From: Heliopora coerulea
Taxonomy: Eukaryota; Cnidaria; Anthozoa; Scleralcyonacea; Helioporidae
Reading direction: 5' to 3'
DNA: 64,000 bases
Assembly: GCA_030142905.1 (NCBI GenBank)
Contig: JASJOG010000234.1
Coordinates: 215,001-279,000 of the forward strand
Under the pieces are notes generated by a model that was not told where the DNA came from, made no database searches, and saw only the letters and a program-made list of their open reading frames with translations. Position numbers and translations under genes: made by a program. This document shows positions 47,601 through 58,339 of this stretch, piece after piece (positions within the stretch are counted from its first letter, which is position 1; the number at the start of each line of letters is the position of its first letter).

Positions 47601-50600
47601 AATATGTCCTTCCGTTTGCTGATCCACGACGTAACATCGTTACCAAGTCCATCCCCAAGGGGGAACTTTTGATAACGAGGAACGTTCACGGGAGGCAGCT
47701 GAGAGAACTCTGGCATTATCAGGGGTTCGATACGAGACGATAGGGGATCGAACGGGTGAAATAAGTTGTAAAACTGACCGCAAGCTGGCTTCACTGGTGA
47801 ATCTATTAAGACAATAAGGTAAAATATCAAACATTTTATAAACGATTGAAGTGAACTATTAGTGAGAAGCCACCACGCGGTTGGTCACAAATAGCCATAG
47901 ACAAACTGCGTTCTGAGCCTGATTGGTGTAACAGTTTTCACGGAGATTTTAGTCGAGTTAAAGCGAGGTGCCTTCAAAGTCCTTATGTTTATTTACTCTA
48001 TAGGGCACTTGCACTTTGACTTCAAAAATTCTTAAGACAACAACCTATGAAAAATGCATACAGGGTGATGTTTTAAGTAATAGACTGAAATTTAGATAAT
48101 TAAACCTGCATTCGATCAGGGAAATTGCCAGTAGGTAGCCAAGAGATCAGGAGGATTTGTTTTTTCCATGTGAAAGACTTCTTAAACGCATGCTGTGCAC
48201 CAGTCCGCAATAAACTAGTAAAAGCTATGAGGTTTTTCACGTTCTTCATATAGTGTTCACGATAGTTTTAATGATGTGTTATTTTGAAACAATTAAGGGT
48301 ACGTGACCTCCCAGTTCAAGAAGCCCGATGTGAAAACTAATAGACTCAAACGTTACTTCAATCTCAGCAGCCATTAATGCGGCTCAATCATCTCCGATGT
48401 CAGATTTATTACCATTTATATCGTTGAAATTAGAATTTTAACATAGGCATGAAAAATATCAGAGTCAGAAGATTAAACTAATTTGATTTGCAGATAAATC
48501 AGCTTTTTAACCGCTCTGTGTTATCCCAATAAAACTCTCTACCCTATTTATCTTCTGAGCTCTAATTTGTTATCTTGGCCGAAGATCTCACCTTTGTTAG
48601 ATGAAAATCTCTTGTACAATGAAACCAAACCAATCGGAGAACCAAACGCGAAAAACTTGGACGTATCAAAGTCAAATTTGTTGACAGGTTCATTAGGAAT
48701 CGAGCTGGAATCTGAAAGCATTCGATCCCGCCCGTCTCCACTTAATATACTTTCTGTTCTTTCTACGGAAAGCGTGCGCTTGAAATCTTCCAAATCATCA
48801 AAGCCTTCATCGTAAAAGCTTCGGTCATCCTTCTCCGAAACGGTGGAACGAATATTTACCTCGCTGGAGGACAAACGACAATTCTGAAAAGCTGAATCTT
48901 CCAATGGTCTTTGATCACTTACACGACGAGACGTCTGACGGAAAGGTCGTTTGTCCTTCTTTGACGGTGAACTGGGTGGTAAGCCACGGCTACTTACAGA
49001 AATGTCTGTGTCGAAGCTTCCTGTTGACCACATTTTACAAGACTGAAGACAGAGGGCTTCGTAAGCAAGGAGCCCACCAATACAATCACCAACAATGCAC
49101 ACCTATTATCAAAACGATTACAAGTGGTTGTCTTAAATATGATTCCACATCACGGCAGAACAAGAATATATAAAATGAAATAAAAGAATTCGCATAGCAA
49201 CTCCATAAGAATGAATAAGCCAAGATTTTAGCGTGAAAGTTGATCGCATTTTGTTGCTTTGCCGTTACGCGTAGAGCAATGTTGTGTAAGACAGGACAGG
49301 GAAAATAAAGCTCGGAGAAGGCAGAGTGAAGTAGCACCGTGCAGTGCACTGCAGTACACTACCTTCAAATGAAGTGAAGTAAAGTGAACTGAAGTGACGT
49401 GAACTGAAGTGAAATGAAATGAAGTGAAGTGAAATGGAGTGGAGTGACGTGAAGTGAAGTGAAGTTTAGTGAACTGAACTGAAGTTAAGTAAAATGAAAT
49501 GAAGCGAAGTGAAATGGAGTGGAGTAAAGTGAAATGGAGTGGAGTGAAGTGAAATGGAGTGGAGTGAAGTGAAATGGAGTGGAGTGAAGTGAAATGGAGT
49601 GAAGTGCAGTAGAGTGAAGTGAAGTTTAATGAAGTGAAATGACGTGAAATAGAGTGAAATGGAGTGAAGTGAAATGAAGTGAAATGGAGTGAATTGAAGT
49701 GAAGTGAAATGGGGTAAAGTGAAGTGAAATGAAGTGAAGTGACGTGAAGTTAAGTGACGTGAAGTGAAGTGACGTGAAGTGAAGTGAAGTGAAGTGAAGT
49801 GCAATGGATTGGAGTAAAGTGAAGTAAAACGTTAGCGATATAAAGTGCTACTTAACCTCTCCATTGAACCCTGCTCCGGCTTCAGAAGTTATAAATTCAC
49901 GATATACATTATTGGCTTCAGTAACGGTCCTATCAACCACTTCTCCGAAACCACTGGAACATGCGGCCAGAATAGGAAGCGAAGACACAGGAAAGTTGAA
50001 TGACGACAGGCAGAAACCTTGACCCTCTAAAACAGAACACATGGTCAATAGTTTAATAAACGTGGTCATACAATCGTTCCAGCTATTAACCTCTCCATTT
50101 CCCCAGTGACGATGAAATTTGGGCTCCCAGCTATCTCGGCACGCATGTTTAATTTCTAGCAAGCCCCAGAGTTCTACTTCTATCGGATGAGTGAAGACTG
50201 CATTGCCAGCATGACACATCGACTGACCAGTCATCGTTTATTTTACCATCAAGTAAATGTTAAAATTGGTTAGAAAATGAGACAATCGAAACACGTGATG
50301 GCACGTTCTTTCGGTACTCGTTTGTTTAACATTCTTTTCACAGTTCCCACAGGCAAAGGTGAAAGATACGACCAAACTCTCATACTATGTCCAAGGCTTG
50401 GAAACCTGGCGGAGATTTGGCACTTCAATTTTTACCGTCCGCCGCACGATGCCTGGCGCAATCATTAATACAAGATGCGACACCAACCTGTACAACAATC
50501 ATCCGTTGATTGAGGCGTAATATCTTTTAAACCGCGGAGAGCATCTTTGAACACTTGTGGACATTCCACCAATCGGAATGCAATACGACCCAAACCTTCT

Positions 50601-53600
50601 TTATAATGATTTTGCATGACGTTCTGAAATTCTCGGATTAGTCGTTCGCAGTCGTTTTTCTTGGAGGTAAGATCACTCAACGCCTCCAAGGGATTACCGC
50701 CATGTACAATAAGGATGAGTACGTTGAATTGACAAGACGAAGAAGAGTTCGTTGCGACAGAACTACCAAAGCTTGCTGTCTTACCGACCGCTTTTTTCAC
50801 CGACTGTAGCTCTTTTTCTTTCTGATTCTGCAAATGGTGAGTGAGACTAAGCTCAATGATACCGTAAAAACCTAATTTATAGAAAAATAGTCAATGTTTT
50901 TCAGTGGAACCAGAAATTTGAGTGACGTACACATAACTGTGCGTATATATATACATATATGTGTATATATATCTATATCTATCAATATCTATATCTATAC
51001 CTATACCTATATCTATGAAGGGAAAGCTTCAGGTGTCACGCCTGGTTGATAGATAAGATAATCAAACTAGACTTCGTCAGACTTATAAAAAAAAAGATTT
51101 GCTGTCCCAAACGTTTCGCTGGTTTAGGCTTCTTCAGTGTATCTATATCTATTTTTCTATATCTATTTTTCTATATCTATATTTCTATATATCTATATCT
51201 ATATCTACATTTCTATATATCTATATCTATATCTATATATCTATATCTATATATCTATATCTATTTATCTATATCTATATCTAAATTTCTATATCTATAT
51301 ATCTATATATCTATATCTATATATCTTTATCTTTTTCTTTATCTTTATCTTTATCTTTACCTAGATTTGTATCCATTACCATATCCACATCTTCATTTAC
51401 ATTTGTATCTACATCTAAATCTATACTGTTCTGTACGTAAAATACGAGAAAAACTTCGAGCAACCAATCTCTCGCCTTCGGCCTAAATTTGAAAGTATTG
51501 ATGAAATAGTAATTTCGTTTGATTTTTCTTGCGATTTATCAAAGATTAACTTAAACAGGAAATCTCACCGTGTAGGAATCAAGAGACTCCACACTTCCTC
51601 CAGAATGAGAACTTTGGCCAAACGTCGAGCCATCTTTGACGAACGTTTCACTGTACTCGTCTTCTGACCCTTCACTGTCAAACACATCTAACAAAATGTC
51701 AACATCAATATCAACATCAATCACAACAACGACAATGACAACAACAGCACCGCCAACAACAACAACAAAACCATCAACATACAAGGATCTGCTACCGAAC
51801 CGAACAGGCAGAACCGAAAATCTTGATACATCACCGTATCACAATCTAGTACCCTGGGTTTTTCTTTGGTGGTAACGAACCATTAAAAAAAATAAAATCA
51901 TATGTTTGGTTCAAAGTCTAAATTTTTACATTCTTTTCAATCTATCGAAAAGAAAGTTTCAAATGGAAAGTGGATAGTCAACGAGACGTATTTCTTACTT
52001 GGGATACGTTAAATCACTAATAGCACCCACCCCATTTGCTATCACATTCTACACAATACCCTCTCGGTAGGTTATCAGGAGCATTGCAGATGGTTTATGG
52101 TGCGTTTTAGTTGAAACAAGTAGCTAACCTTGAGCGTCGAAAAATTCCTGTTCGGAATCACTGCTGTTGAAGCTTCCAATTCTCCAACTAACGGGCGACC
52201 TTTCTTCCCTGTCTGTTGCGTTGGTCGTGGAAAATCCTTCCGTTTCTACAGACTCTTGCGATAAGAGCTCAATCGCTGAACCACATGTCTTGATGTCTTC
52301 CACGGGACGGAGCGCATCATTTCTCGAGTTCTCGTCTGCTCCCTCTTGTCCACCAGATATTCTACGACTCAAATTTAAGTCTGAAACGTTTCCCATTTTC
52401 TTCGCCAACATTCTCTGGGTTTCCTTTTCCAGCTCCCTGATGTCATTGATTGTCAACCCGTACCATTCGTCTTGCCACACCCACGCTTGCCGATGACCCA
52501 TTAGTATTGGCTTTCGTAAGCCGTCGTGAATGAACTGCTCAATTTTACCCTGTAAAGTTAAAACGGTTATTCAGATGGTCAAATAGAACGTGTGGTCATG
52601 GAAAGGATGTTGTAGAGAGCTAGACTGATTGAACTCTTTCGAGGCGAGAGCTCTCCCTCCGATGAGCAAAATCATGTGGCGTTAGCCAGAGTACAATAAT
52701 TTAAGTCTTATACTGCCGGAAAGTATAGTAGTTTGGAACCAGTACTATGGCTGTGCGGCAGTAGGCGCGTGGACTACTGCTTTAAGTATGATTGCGCTGA
52801 CTGCAACTGTAACTTGTGGAATTAACTTGTGGAATGTGGGGCTACAATCAGCAGTGTGTGTGGACAAAATTTACTTGGACTTCCAATTCTCACAGTGGGG
52901 AGCGTGGATTCTCAGAAACCAAGAGTTCCCATTAGTTGAACTAGTGATCTGTTTCACATCTTGTGAGTTAGACAAGGATTCATTTACCTGCATTCCCCAG
53001 TACTTGAACTCCACAGTTATTCTTTTGTAGGCACACATGATTGACTTTTGTGGCTGCTGCAACCAATCAGCTGTGAGTGGTCCACGACCGGTCTTCTTAG
53101 ACACATACAACAATGGATCCTCCTCTTTAGAATACTGGCTCGTAGGAACAGGGTCTTTTACTGGATCAATCAAATCTACAAATATTAAAAGGTAATGTGA
53201 AGATATAGCTAAACAAAACAGGAGGGGAAGAAGTTGCATGGAAAATAAGTTCCAAGAAAAATAAACTGTTTACTGTGGGATCTGGCTTGGATTGGACATT
53301 GTGGCATTTTTCCATGACACAATAGCTGTCCACTGTTCTGTGGCACAATAGTTGGTCATTGTTTCAATATACAATGGCTGGCCATTGTTCTAACACACAA
53401 TGGCTAGTCCAAGTGTGCATATGCATGTAAATTACATTACCAGTTGTTTGGTTCCCCAACTCTGCAGGAGAAAGATTGAAGACATTTTTCTAAAAAATGG
53501 AGAATTACAAATATATAATACTCAAAATATATAATATAGAATTATAAATCTCAATTATGAAAACATAATTATTTCAAAGAATGTAACATAGATGGCTATC

Positions 53601-56600
53601 TTTAACTGACAAAACAAGGTACCTTGTTTCTGCAACAACATTAGTGTTTTCAGGATTAAAGAGTCAAGTAATACCCAGTTTGGAGGACTGCTCATTATCA
53701 GCTTTATACATATGGTTACTAGATTAGAATGACAGGCATATTTAAAAGGCTTTTATTATTATAACATTTTGATGATGTTGCACAATGCAACAAATCATTA
53801 GAAATAATAAAAGCTTTTAAAATATCCCTTTAATTTATGTTTTTTCTGGGCTCTGCTGTTTTATCTTATGCATAAGATTTCTGCCTGAAACTTCAATCAG
53901 TGAAATTCTAGATTATAATCATTATGTTAATTTACCTGGAAGATACATACCTCTCTCAATGTAGTTGTAATTATTTCATCAAAATACATGCAGTTTTGCT
54001 AATGAATATGCACAAATTTTGATCTTAATTTTCAAATGCAATCACAGGGGACAAGAACCGTGAAAAGCAAAAATCATTACTGTGATGTGTCTCATGTCAG
54101 ATCCAACATTTCCATGAATGAGGCTGATATTTTACCTTGACCATCTCTCAAATCCCCCAGTTTTGTTTCAGAAGCTTAAACATATCAAATCAAACACTCT
54201 CAGTTGTGTTTGATATGTATTCAATTTATGTTGACCATCAGCTGATTAAACAACTTGAAACAAGTTTATAGTAAATTAGAATGAGAACTAAACAAATACA
54301 GTACTAGCCAGCTGAGCACCAGCTGATATGATAGACAAACATGATCAAACATACTGTTCCTCCATTATCAGGAAGATATTTGGTCTCAACATCCACATAA
54401 AACTTTTCTACAAAAGGACACGTAGTCTTCATCTTTGTATAAGGATAAGCGTTCCATGCTTCTTCAATAACCTGGAGAGCTGATTTAGGAACAATGGCTT
54501 TAAGCCAGCCAGGTATGTGATTACCAATGTGATAAATCTTCTTTGTATACTGGCCAGATCCTCCAGGACCATCTTTATAAGGTTGATTTTCAATAATTTC
54601 AACACCACTTCCTTCACCTGTACTGTCAAGCCGGCTTTTTTTCTGTTGCAATAAAGAAAGTAGCCTTGCCATGATTTTTGAGTCAACCAATGGGTATTCA
54701 TTAAATTACAATAAGTAGGTTGTGAAGAATGGCAAGCTTGATTTGAAAGCTAATTAAGAGTCTACAGACTGAATATTACACTGTTTACAGTTTTTTTTGC
54801 CCATGTTAGGTAATAATCACCTATTAACTTAGAATAAATACATTAGTATTAATAGCTGGGAAGCAGAAGAGCAAAACTATCCCAATGAAGCATGGAATTT
54901 GTCCCTGTGAATTGGTTATACATTTTATTTCTTACTCTCATATGATGTGCCTCAGAAAAATTTAAGCTTGCGGATGGCATGCATTTGTTACAGTAAGTAG
55001 ACAACAAAATTTATGGTTGAATCCACACTTCCACAGCAACAACAGATGGGAAATAGATGGAAATTAGGGTGGATTTTAATGAATCTAAGACATAAACAAT
55101 TATTACAACTGGGTTTATTTAATTCTTCCCCACTATCAGAGCACTCCATGAATCTGCTGAACAAATATAGTGATAGCCAGTGTAAGATTCTGAAGGGCCT
55201 CCCAAAGCAAGGAAAGGGTTATTCAAGTGATTTACTAATATTGGATTTCATTGGCAACAAATAGGGAAATTGACAAAAATACAAAATTAAATCACACATA
55301 TACATATTCAAAAAACACATATCACAAATACATATTCAAAAAACAGCAATTTTCCAATGAATTGGGAACTTTATTTTTAAGAAACTTCCCAGAGAAGCAT
55401 CTTCTTGGTTCCCCTAGTTAGTTTAAACCTCAGGCCTTCAGGAGCTAAATACAATTGGCAACAACAGCAAAATTGAACTGTAAAAAATGAAATCTGGGCA
55501 ATATTAATCCAGTGATCATCTCTGTTCGGGGATAACTCAAATATCTTGCTGCACTCTACTAATCCCGTAACTACTTTATAACACAGGATATGCCCTTATT
55601 TTGTAACCCCCAATAACTCAGGGGTTATAATTTCTTTGGTAAATACTTTCAGTCTACTTCCAAAGTGGTCTAACTGAATACAACAGCAAAATGTATGTGT
55701 TCCTGAATATATGCAGCTATATTACATGGGTTAAATAAGGATTACTTGTATGTTGTGTCATATTTAAAAGCTCGTGCACTAATGCGGCCAAGAAATGCAG
55801 ATTTAGCATGGCAATGTTCATCAGCAGTCCTTGGTTTAGCTTCCTGTTAGGTTTGTTAATGAGCAACTATATGAAAATGGTGAAAAGCACTCCTAAACAC
55901 ACTCAGGTCAGCCCTTGATCGAGATATCGTAAACAAAGTTTGACATAGTTTGAACAACAGTCTTTCTCATGTTACGCTCTTTAAAACCGTGTCAGTTGAT
56001 CATGAATGAAAGTAATTGAACAAATGCCATCACTTGTTTATTTTCGTATTAAGATTACGTTCACAATGATACTTTTTCGTTTCAAAACCCATCATTTTTA
56101 AAACAATCCTTCTTTGACAACGTTTTTCAATCGTTGTGTTTTCACTCTCGTAGCCACCGTTGCCGTGTAAACGGGAGTCTTAAGGACCTCGAAATCAAAG
56201 TAACTTGTCGTTAAGCAAATCGAAGTGGACTACCAATTTATCGTTACAACAAATGAATCAGCAAAAAATCTTCGAAGTGCCGCGTCACAAAAAGTAAAGT
56301 TCGTCAAAGCCTCGTCCATCAAAAACTGCAGTGATTAATTTTCCCACTAAATATGAAGTTTTGGGTCGAAACGTGTGGAGAATTCAATCCATTATAAACA
56401 TTACACCGTTACATTCAAAAGATTGTACATATTTTCGAAGGGGCCATCCCAACCCGTTGCTTGTTTTTTCACTCAGAAAACCACCATGGCTAGAGTGATG
56501 AATCTTAAGTTTACACATTAACACAGTGCTTTTAATATTTATGTGAGATTTTGGCCTGGACTTTGAGAACAAGAATACACAAAATGTCCCACATCCTGTA

Positions 56601-57218
56601 GTCAATATCAGACTCGTATTTCTTAGTCATGTTTACTGCTTTTTATAGCTAATGCATTTAGTGCAAAGACGTATTTCCAAACCTTTCCTGAATTGCTCGT
56701 AGAATGGTAGCAATGGATTGCCTCTAGCAGTGTTTTGTCATCAGAGCCGTGGAACATAAATAAGGTGATGGTATAAGAACATCCGTTCAAAATAGGTTAC
56801 CCCGCACAACCCAACTAAAATGTTGGACAAAACGAGCTCTAGGGCACCCCAGAAGTTCATTCAGCATCACTTGCAGCTGCAAACCATCGGTGACCAGCCA
56901 TTAGAATAGGGAAAGATGATTTATCGTGTATTTTCAGCATCTGTTACATTACACCGTTAAGTTAACCTTAATAGCTAGCAGTGAGTACAAACTGCATGAC
57001 ACCAAGGTTTCGTGAAATAAAGTTCATATTTAACCCGAGCGAATCCCTAGTGAGTTACTGATAAGTATGTTAATATTGTGTGTAGAGTAGAGCAACAAAA
57101 ACTTACGAATAGATAGATTATTTGAGCTAGATTTTCATACCTGAATCATGTACAGCTGAGCAATCTTGTACTCCTCCACACTCAGTGGCAAGGGAATACG
57201 GTACTCTTTGATGAGCAT
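43116..57218 (-). CDS. PITPNM: membrane-associated phosphatidylinositol transfer protein (PITPNM/RdgB family)
   Basis: RdgB/Nir-type protein that exchanges phosphatidylinositol and phosphatidic acid at ER-plasma membrane contacts. Coding exons, 5' to 3': 57218-57141, 54642-54355, 53489-53441, 53175-52988, 52549-52129, 51687-51569, 50827-50488, 50026-49857, 49102-48592, 47802-47479, 46950-46802, 45795-45667, 45377-45261, 45121-44973, 44679-44530, 44084-43898, 43274-43116. All introns are GT-AG and the frame is continuous for 1175 aa (human PITPNM1 is 1244). Start [20 protein letters not shown] is the usual PITP N-terminus. Order: PITP domain (1-250), FFAT-like EFFDAQD (about 337-343), a middle region with GDCIG (556-560), DDHD domain (about 690-880), LNS2 (about 1011-1150). 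The C-terminus stops soon after LNS2 with KKILRE; that end is the least certain exon. A possible poly(A) signal is AATAAA at 42986-42981. Introns carry satellites and a TIR element. Head-to-head with BCAS3. Confidence 0.94.
44822..44920. repeat. (CAA)n microsatellite-like run
   Basis: Degenerate CAA/AAT triplets in PITPNM intron 14. A similar CAA/CAT run lies at 51690-51785, just upstream of exon 6. Confidence 0.6.
46040..46287 (+). mobile_element. TIR element copy C, with internal tRNA-like sequence
   Basis: The 35-bp TIRs 46040-46074 and 46253-46287 (TTAAGATGATAGATGAACGA, then TCGTCAAGCCC) differ at one position. The ends read TTAA. It is the most intact member of the family; the tRNA-like body lies on + at 46157-46233. 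The outer string AGCTCTCATAC, as at copies A and B, follows on the right (46298-46308). Located in PITPNM intron 11, antisense to the gene. Confidence 0.85.
46157..46233 (+). tRNA. tRNA-like pseudogene inside TIR element copy C
   Basis: Same layout as in copy A: D arm TAGCTCAATGGTTAGAGC, anticodon loop CCGGTCA lacking U33, T arm GCGGATTCAATCCCCGT. The T loop has lost the G of TTCGA and the acceptor 3' strand (TAGGGCT) pairs poorly. A relic. Confidence 0.5.
46802..49102 (-). other. PITPNM: middle and DDHD-coding exons 9-11 of PITPNM
   Basis: Exon 9 opens with [18 protein letters not shown], the nucleophile-elbow-like loop of the DDHD lipase family, here GDCIG with Cys at the GxSxG serine place. 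It then runs through a Ser-rich linker to [11 protein letters not shown]. Exon 10 gives [19 protein letters not shown] and [11 protein letters not shown]. Exon 11 gives [12 protein letters not shown] and [18 protein letters not shown], which contain the conserved Asp/His positions of the DDHD domain. Confidence 0.9.
49372..49838. repeat. GAAGT/GAAAT/GGAGT pentanucleotide satellite
   Basis: About 460 bases of 5-bp units (GAAGT, GAAAT, GGAGT, GACGT) with a higher-order block GAAGTGAAATGGAGTGGAGT repeated several times around 49500-49600. It fills much of PITPNM intron 8 and ends about 20 bases from the exon 8 donor. Confidence 0.95.
50943..51425. repeat. TATCTA hexanucleotide array in two blocks
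   Basis: Blocks 50943-51018 and about 51138-51425 of (TATCTA)n with TATATC and CTTTAT variants, separated by about 120 bases of unique sequence. In PITPNM intron 6. Long Tyr/Ile/Leu-rich frames across it are artefacts. Confidence 0.95.
51113..51137 (-). repeat. hammerhead-like core strings between microsatellite blocks
   Basis: On the minus strand CTGAAGA (51137-51131) is followed, after AGCCTAAACCAGC, by GAAACGTTTG. CTGANGA...GAAA is the hammerhead core pattern, but the stem II segment pairs over only about 2 bp. A second CTGACGA occurs at 51078-51072 without a GAAA partner. Possibly a transposon terminal remnant. Confidence 0.3.
52129..57218 (-). other. PITPNM: PITP-domain exons 1-5 of PITPNM
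   Basis: The segment encodes the class II PITP fold: [14 protein letters not shown], then [98 protein letters not shown] and [20 protein letters not shown]. All line up with the vertebrate and fly domain without gaps that I can see. Exon 5 then runs into an acidic linker ending [12 protein letters not shown], the first part of a FFAT-like motif. Its last residues come from exon 6. Confidence 0.93.
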
Positions 57219-58339
57219 TGTCAAGACGCTCAGTGAACGAAAGAAAGCATCTCATGACGTAAGGTGTTCAACAGCTGTTGTACTGTCCATAATGTTCATT
57301 CGTTAGGAAAGGATACCCATTCAGGGTATCTCTGAGTAATGCCAGTAACGCCTTCACAGATCCACTTCAATCTCAAATGCGCCCAGCCAGCTGTGTCTGT
57401 GTTATGACCGGAAATAATCTTATGGAAATTAAATGGAAATTAACACTAAACGAGGCGGAAACTGTGAATGATTGGGTCAATGCGAAGTGTATAATTAGCG
57501 TGGAAAATCAAGTTTGGAAACATGATCAAGATCGGCATTTCCAGTAGGCATATGATTGCATTCATTCATTATTGGTTGGTATTGATCCCTACTTTGCTGA
57601 TGCTGGATATGAAATAAGGTTATATATATCATACTAGGCTCCGCGCTGATCAAACCTATTCCTCTATACTCATTACAATATTCAACAAATATCCCCCCCC
57701 CCACGGTTCGCTTGCGAATTAAAAATTTAGAATTTCCATGTGCTGCGAGAGTACAGCACATGATGGCCGTCAAGTGGGGAAGTAGGGGTCTAAATTTTCT
57801 CCTTTCGGCCTCAAAGTTTTGCGATTTGAATAACCCATTCAGGTAATTTACGAAACGTGTCCCCTTGAGGAGTAAAATCGTCTTGGCGATTGTCTGGCTT
57901 TAGCCGAAGTAAAATTTTAAAAAGTCCGGTAGGGACAGTAAAAACTTGGTATCATTGCACTTAGTCAGAGTAGAACAAAAATTAAAAAAAAAAAATTAAA
58001 GCAGCTTCTAATTACTTCACTCTGTTATTATTATAGAAGCAAAAGGTGGAATTTTAAGCCGGGCATTTTAAATATTCTAAATATTACTAGCTAAATACTG
58101 TTGGTGGTAGGAAAAAAGACCCGGCAACTTATCCTGTCGGGTAATAGCAACCTGTGGCGAGGTTACGATTATCATAATGCATGACGTAAAACAGACAACC
58201 AAAACAGTACGACGAAAATATTTTCAAGATGGTCGATGAAGATGCGTCGAATTATCAATGAAAAAAACACGTTTGAAGGGTATCTTTTATTTACAAGAGA
58301 CCCTTCAGTGACTTGGAAGAAGCCTTGCAATCTTAAAAG
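57219..58339. promoter_or_regulatory. head-to-head promoter region of PITPNM and BCAS3
   Basis: The two start codons are 1.12 kb apart on opposite strands with no other gene between them, so both promoters and 5' UTRs must fit here unless there are upstream non-coding exons. A poly-C run is at 57693-57703 and a poly-A run at 57987-57996. No TATA box stands out near either start. Function inferred from position. Confidence 0.55.

Noticed and set aside
49466..49804. 112-codon minus-strand frame of His/Phe/Thr/Ser repeats
   Set aside because: Translation of the pentanucleotide satellite.
51046..51486. 146-codon plus-strand Tyr/Ile/Ser frame
   Set aside because: Translation of the TATCTA array.
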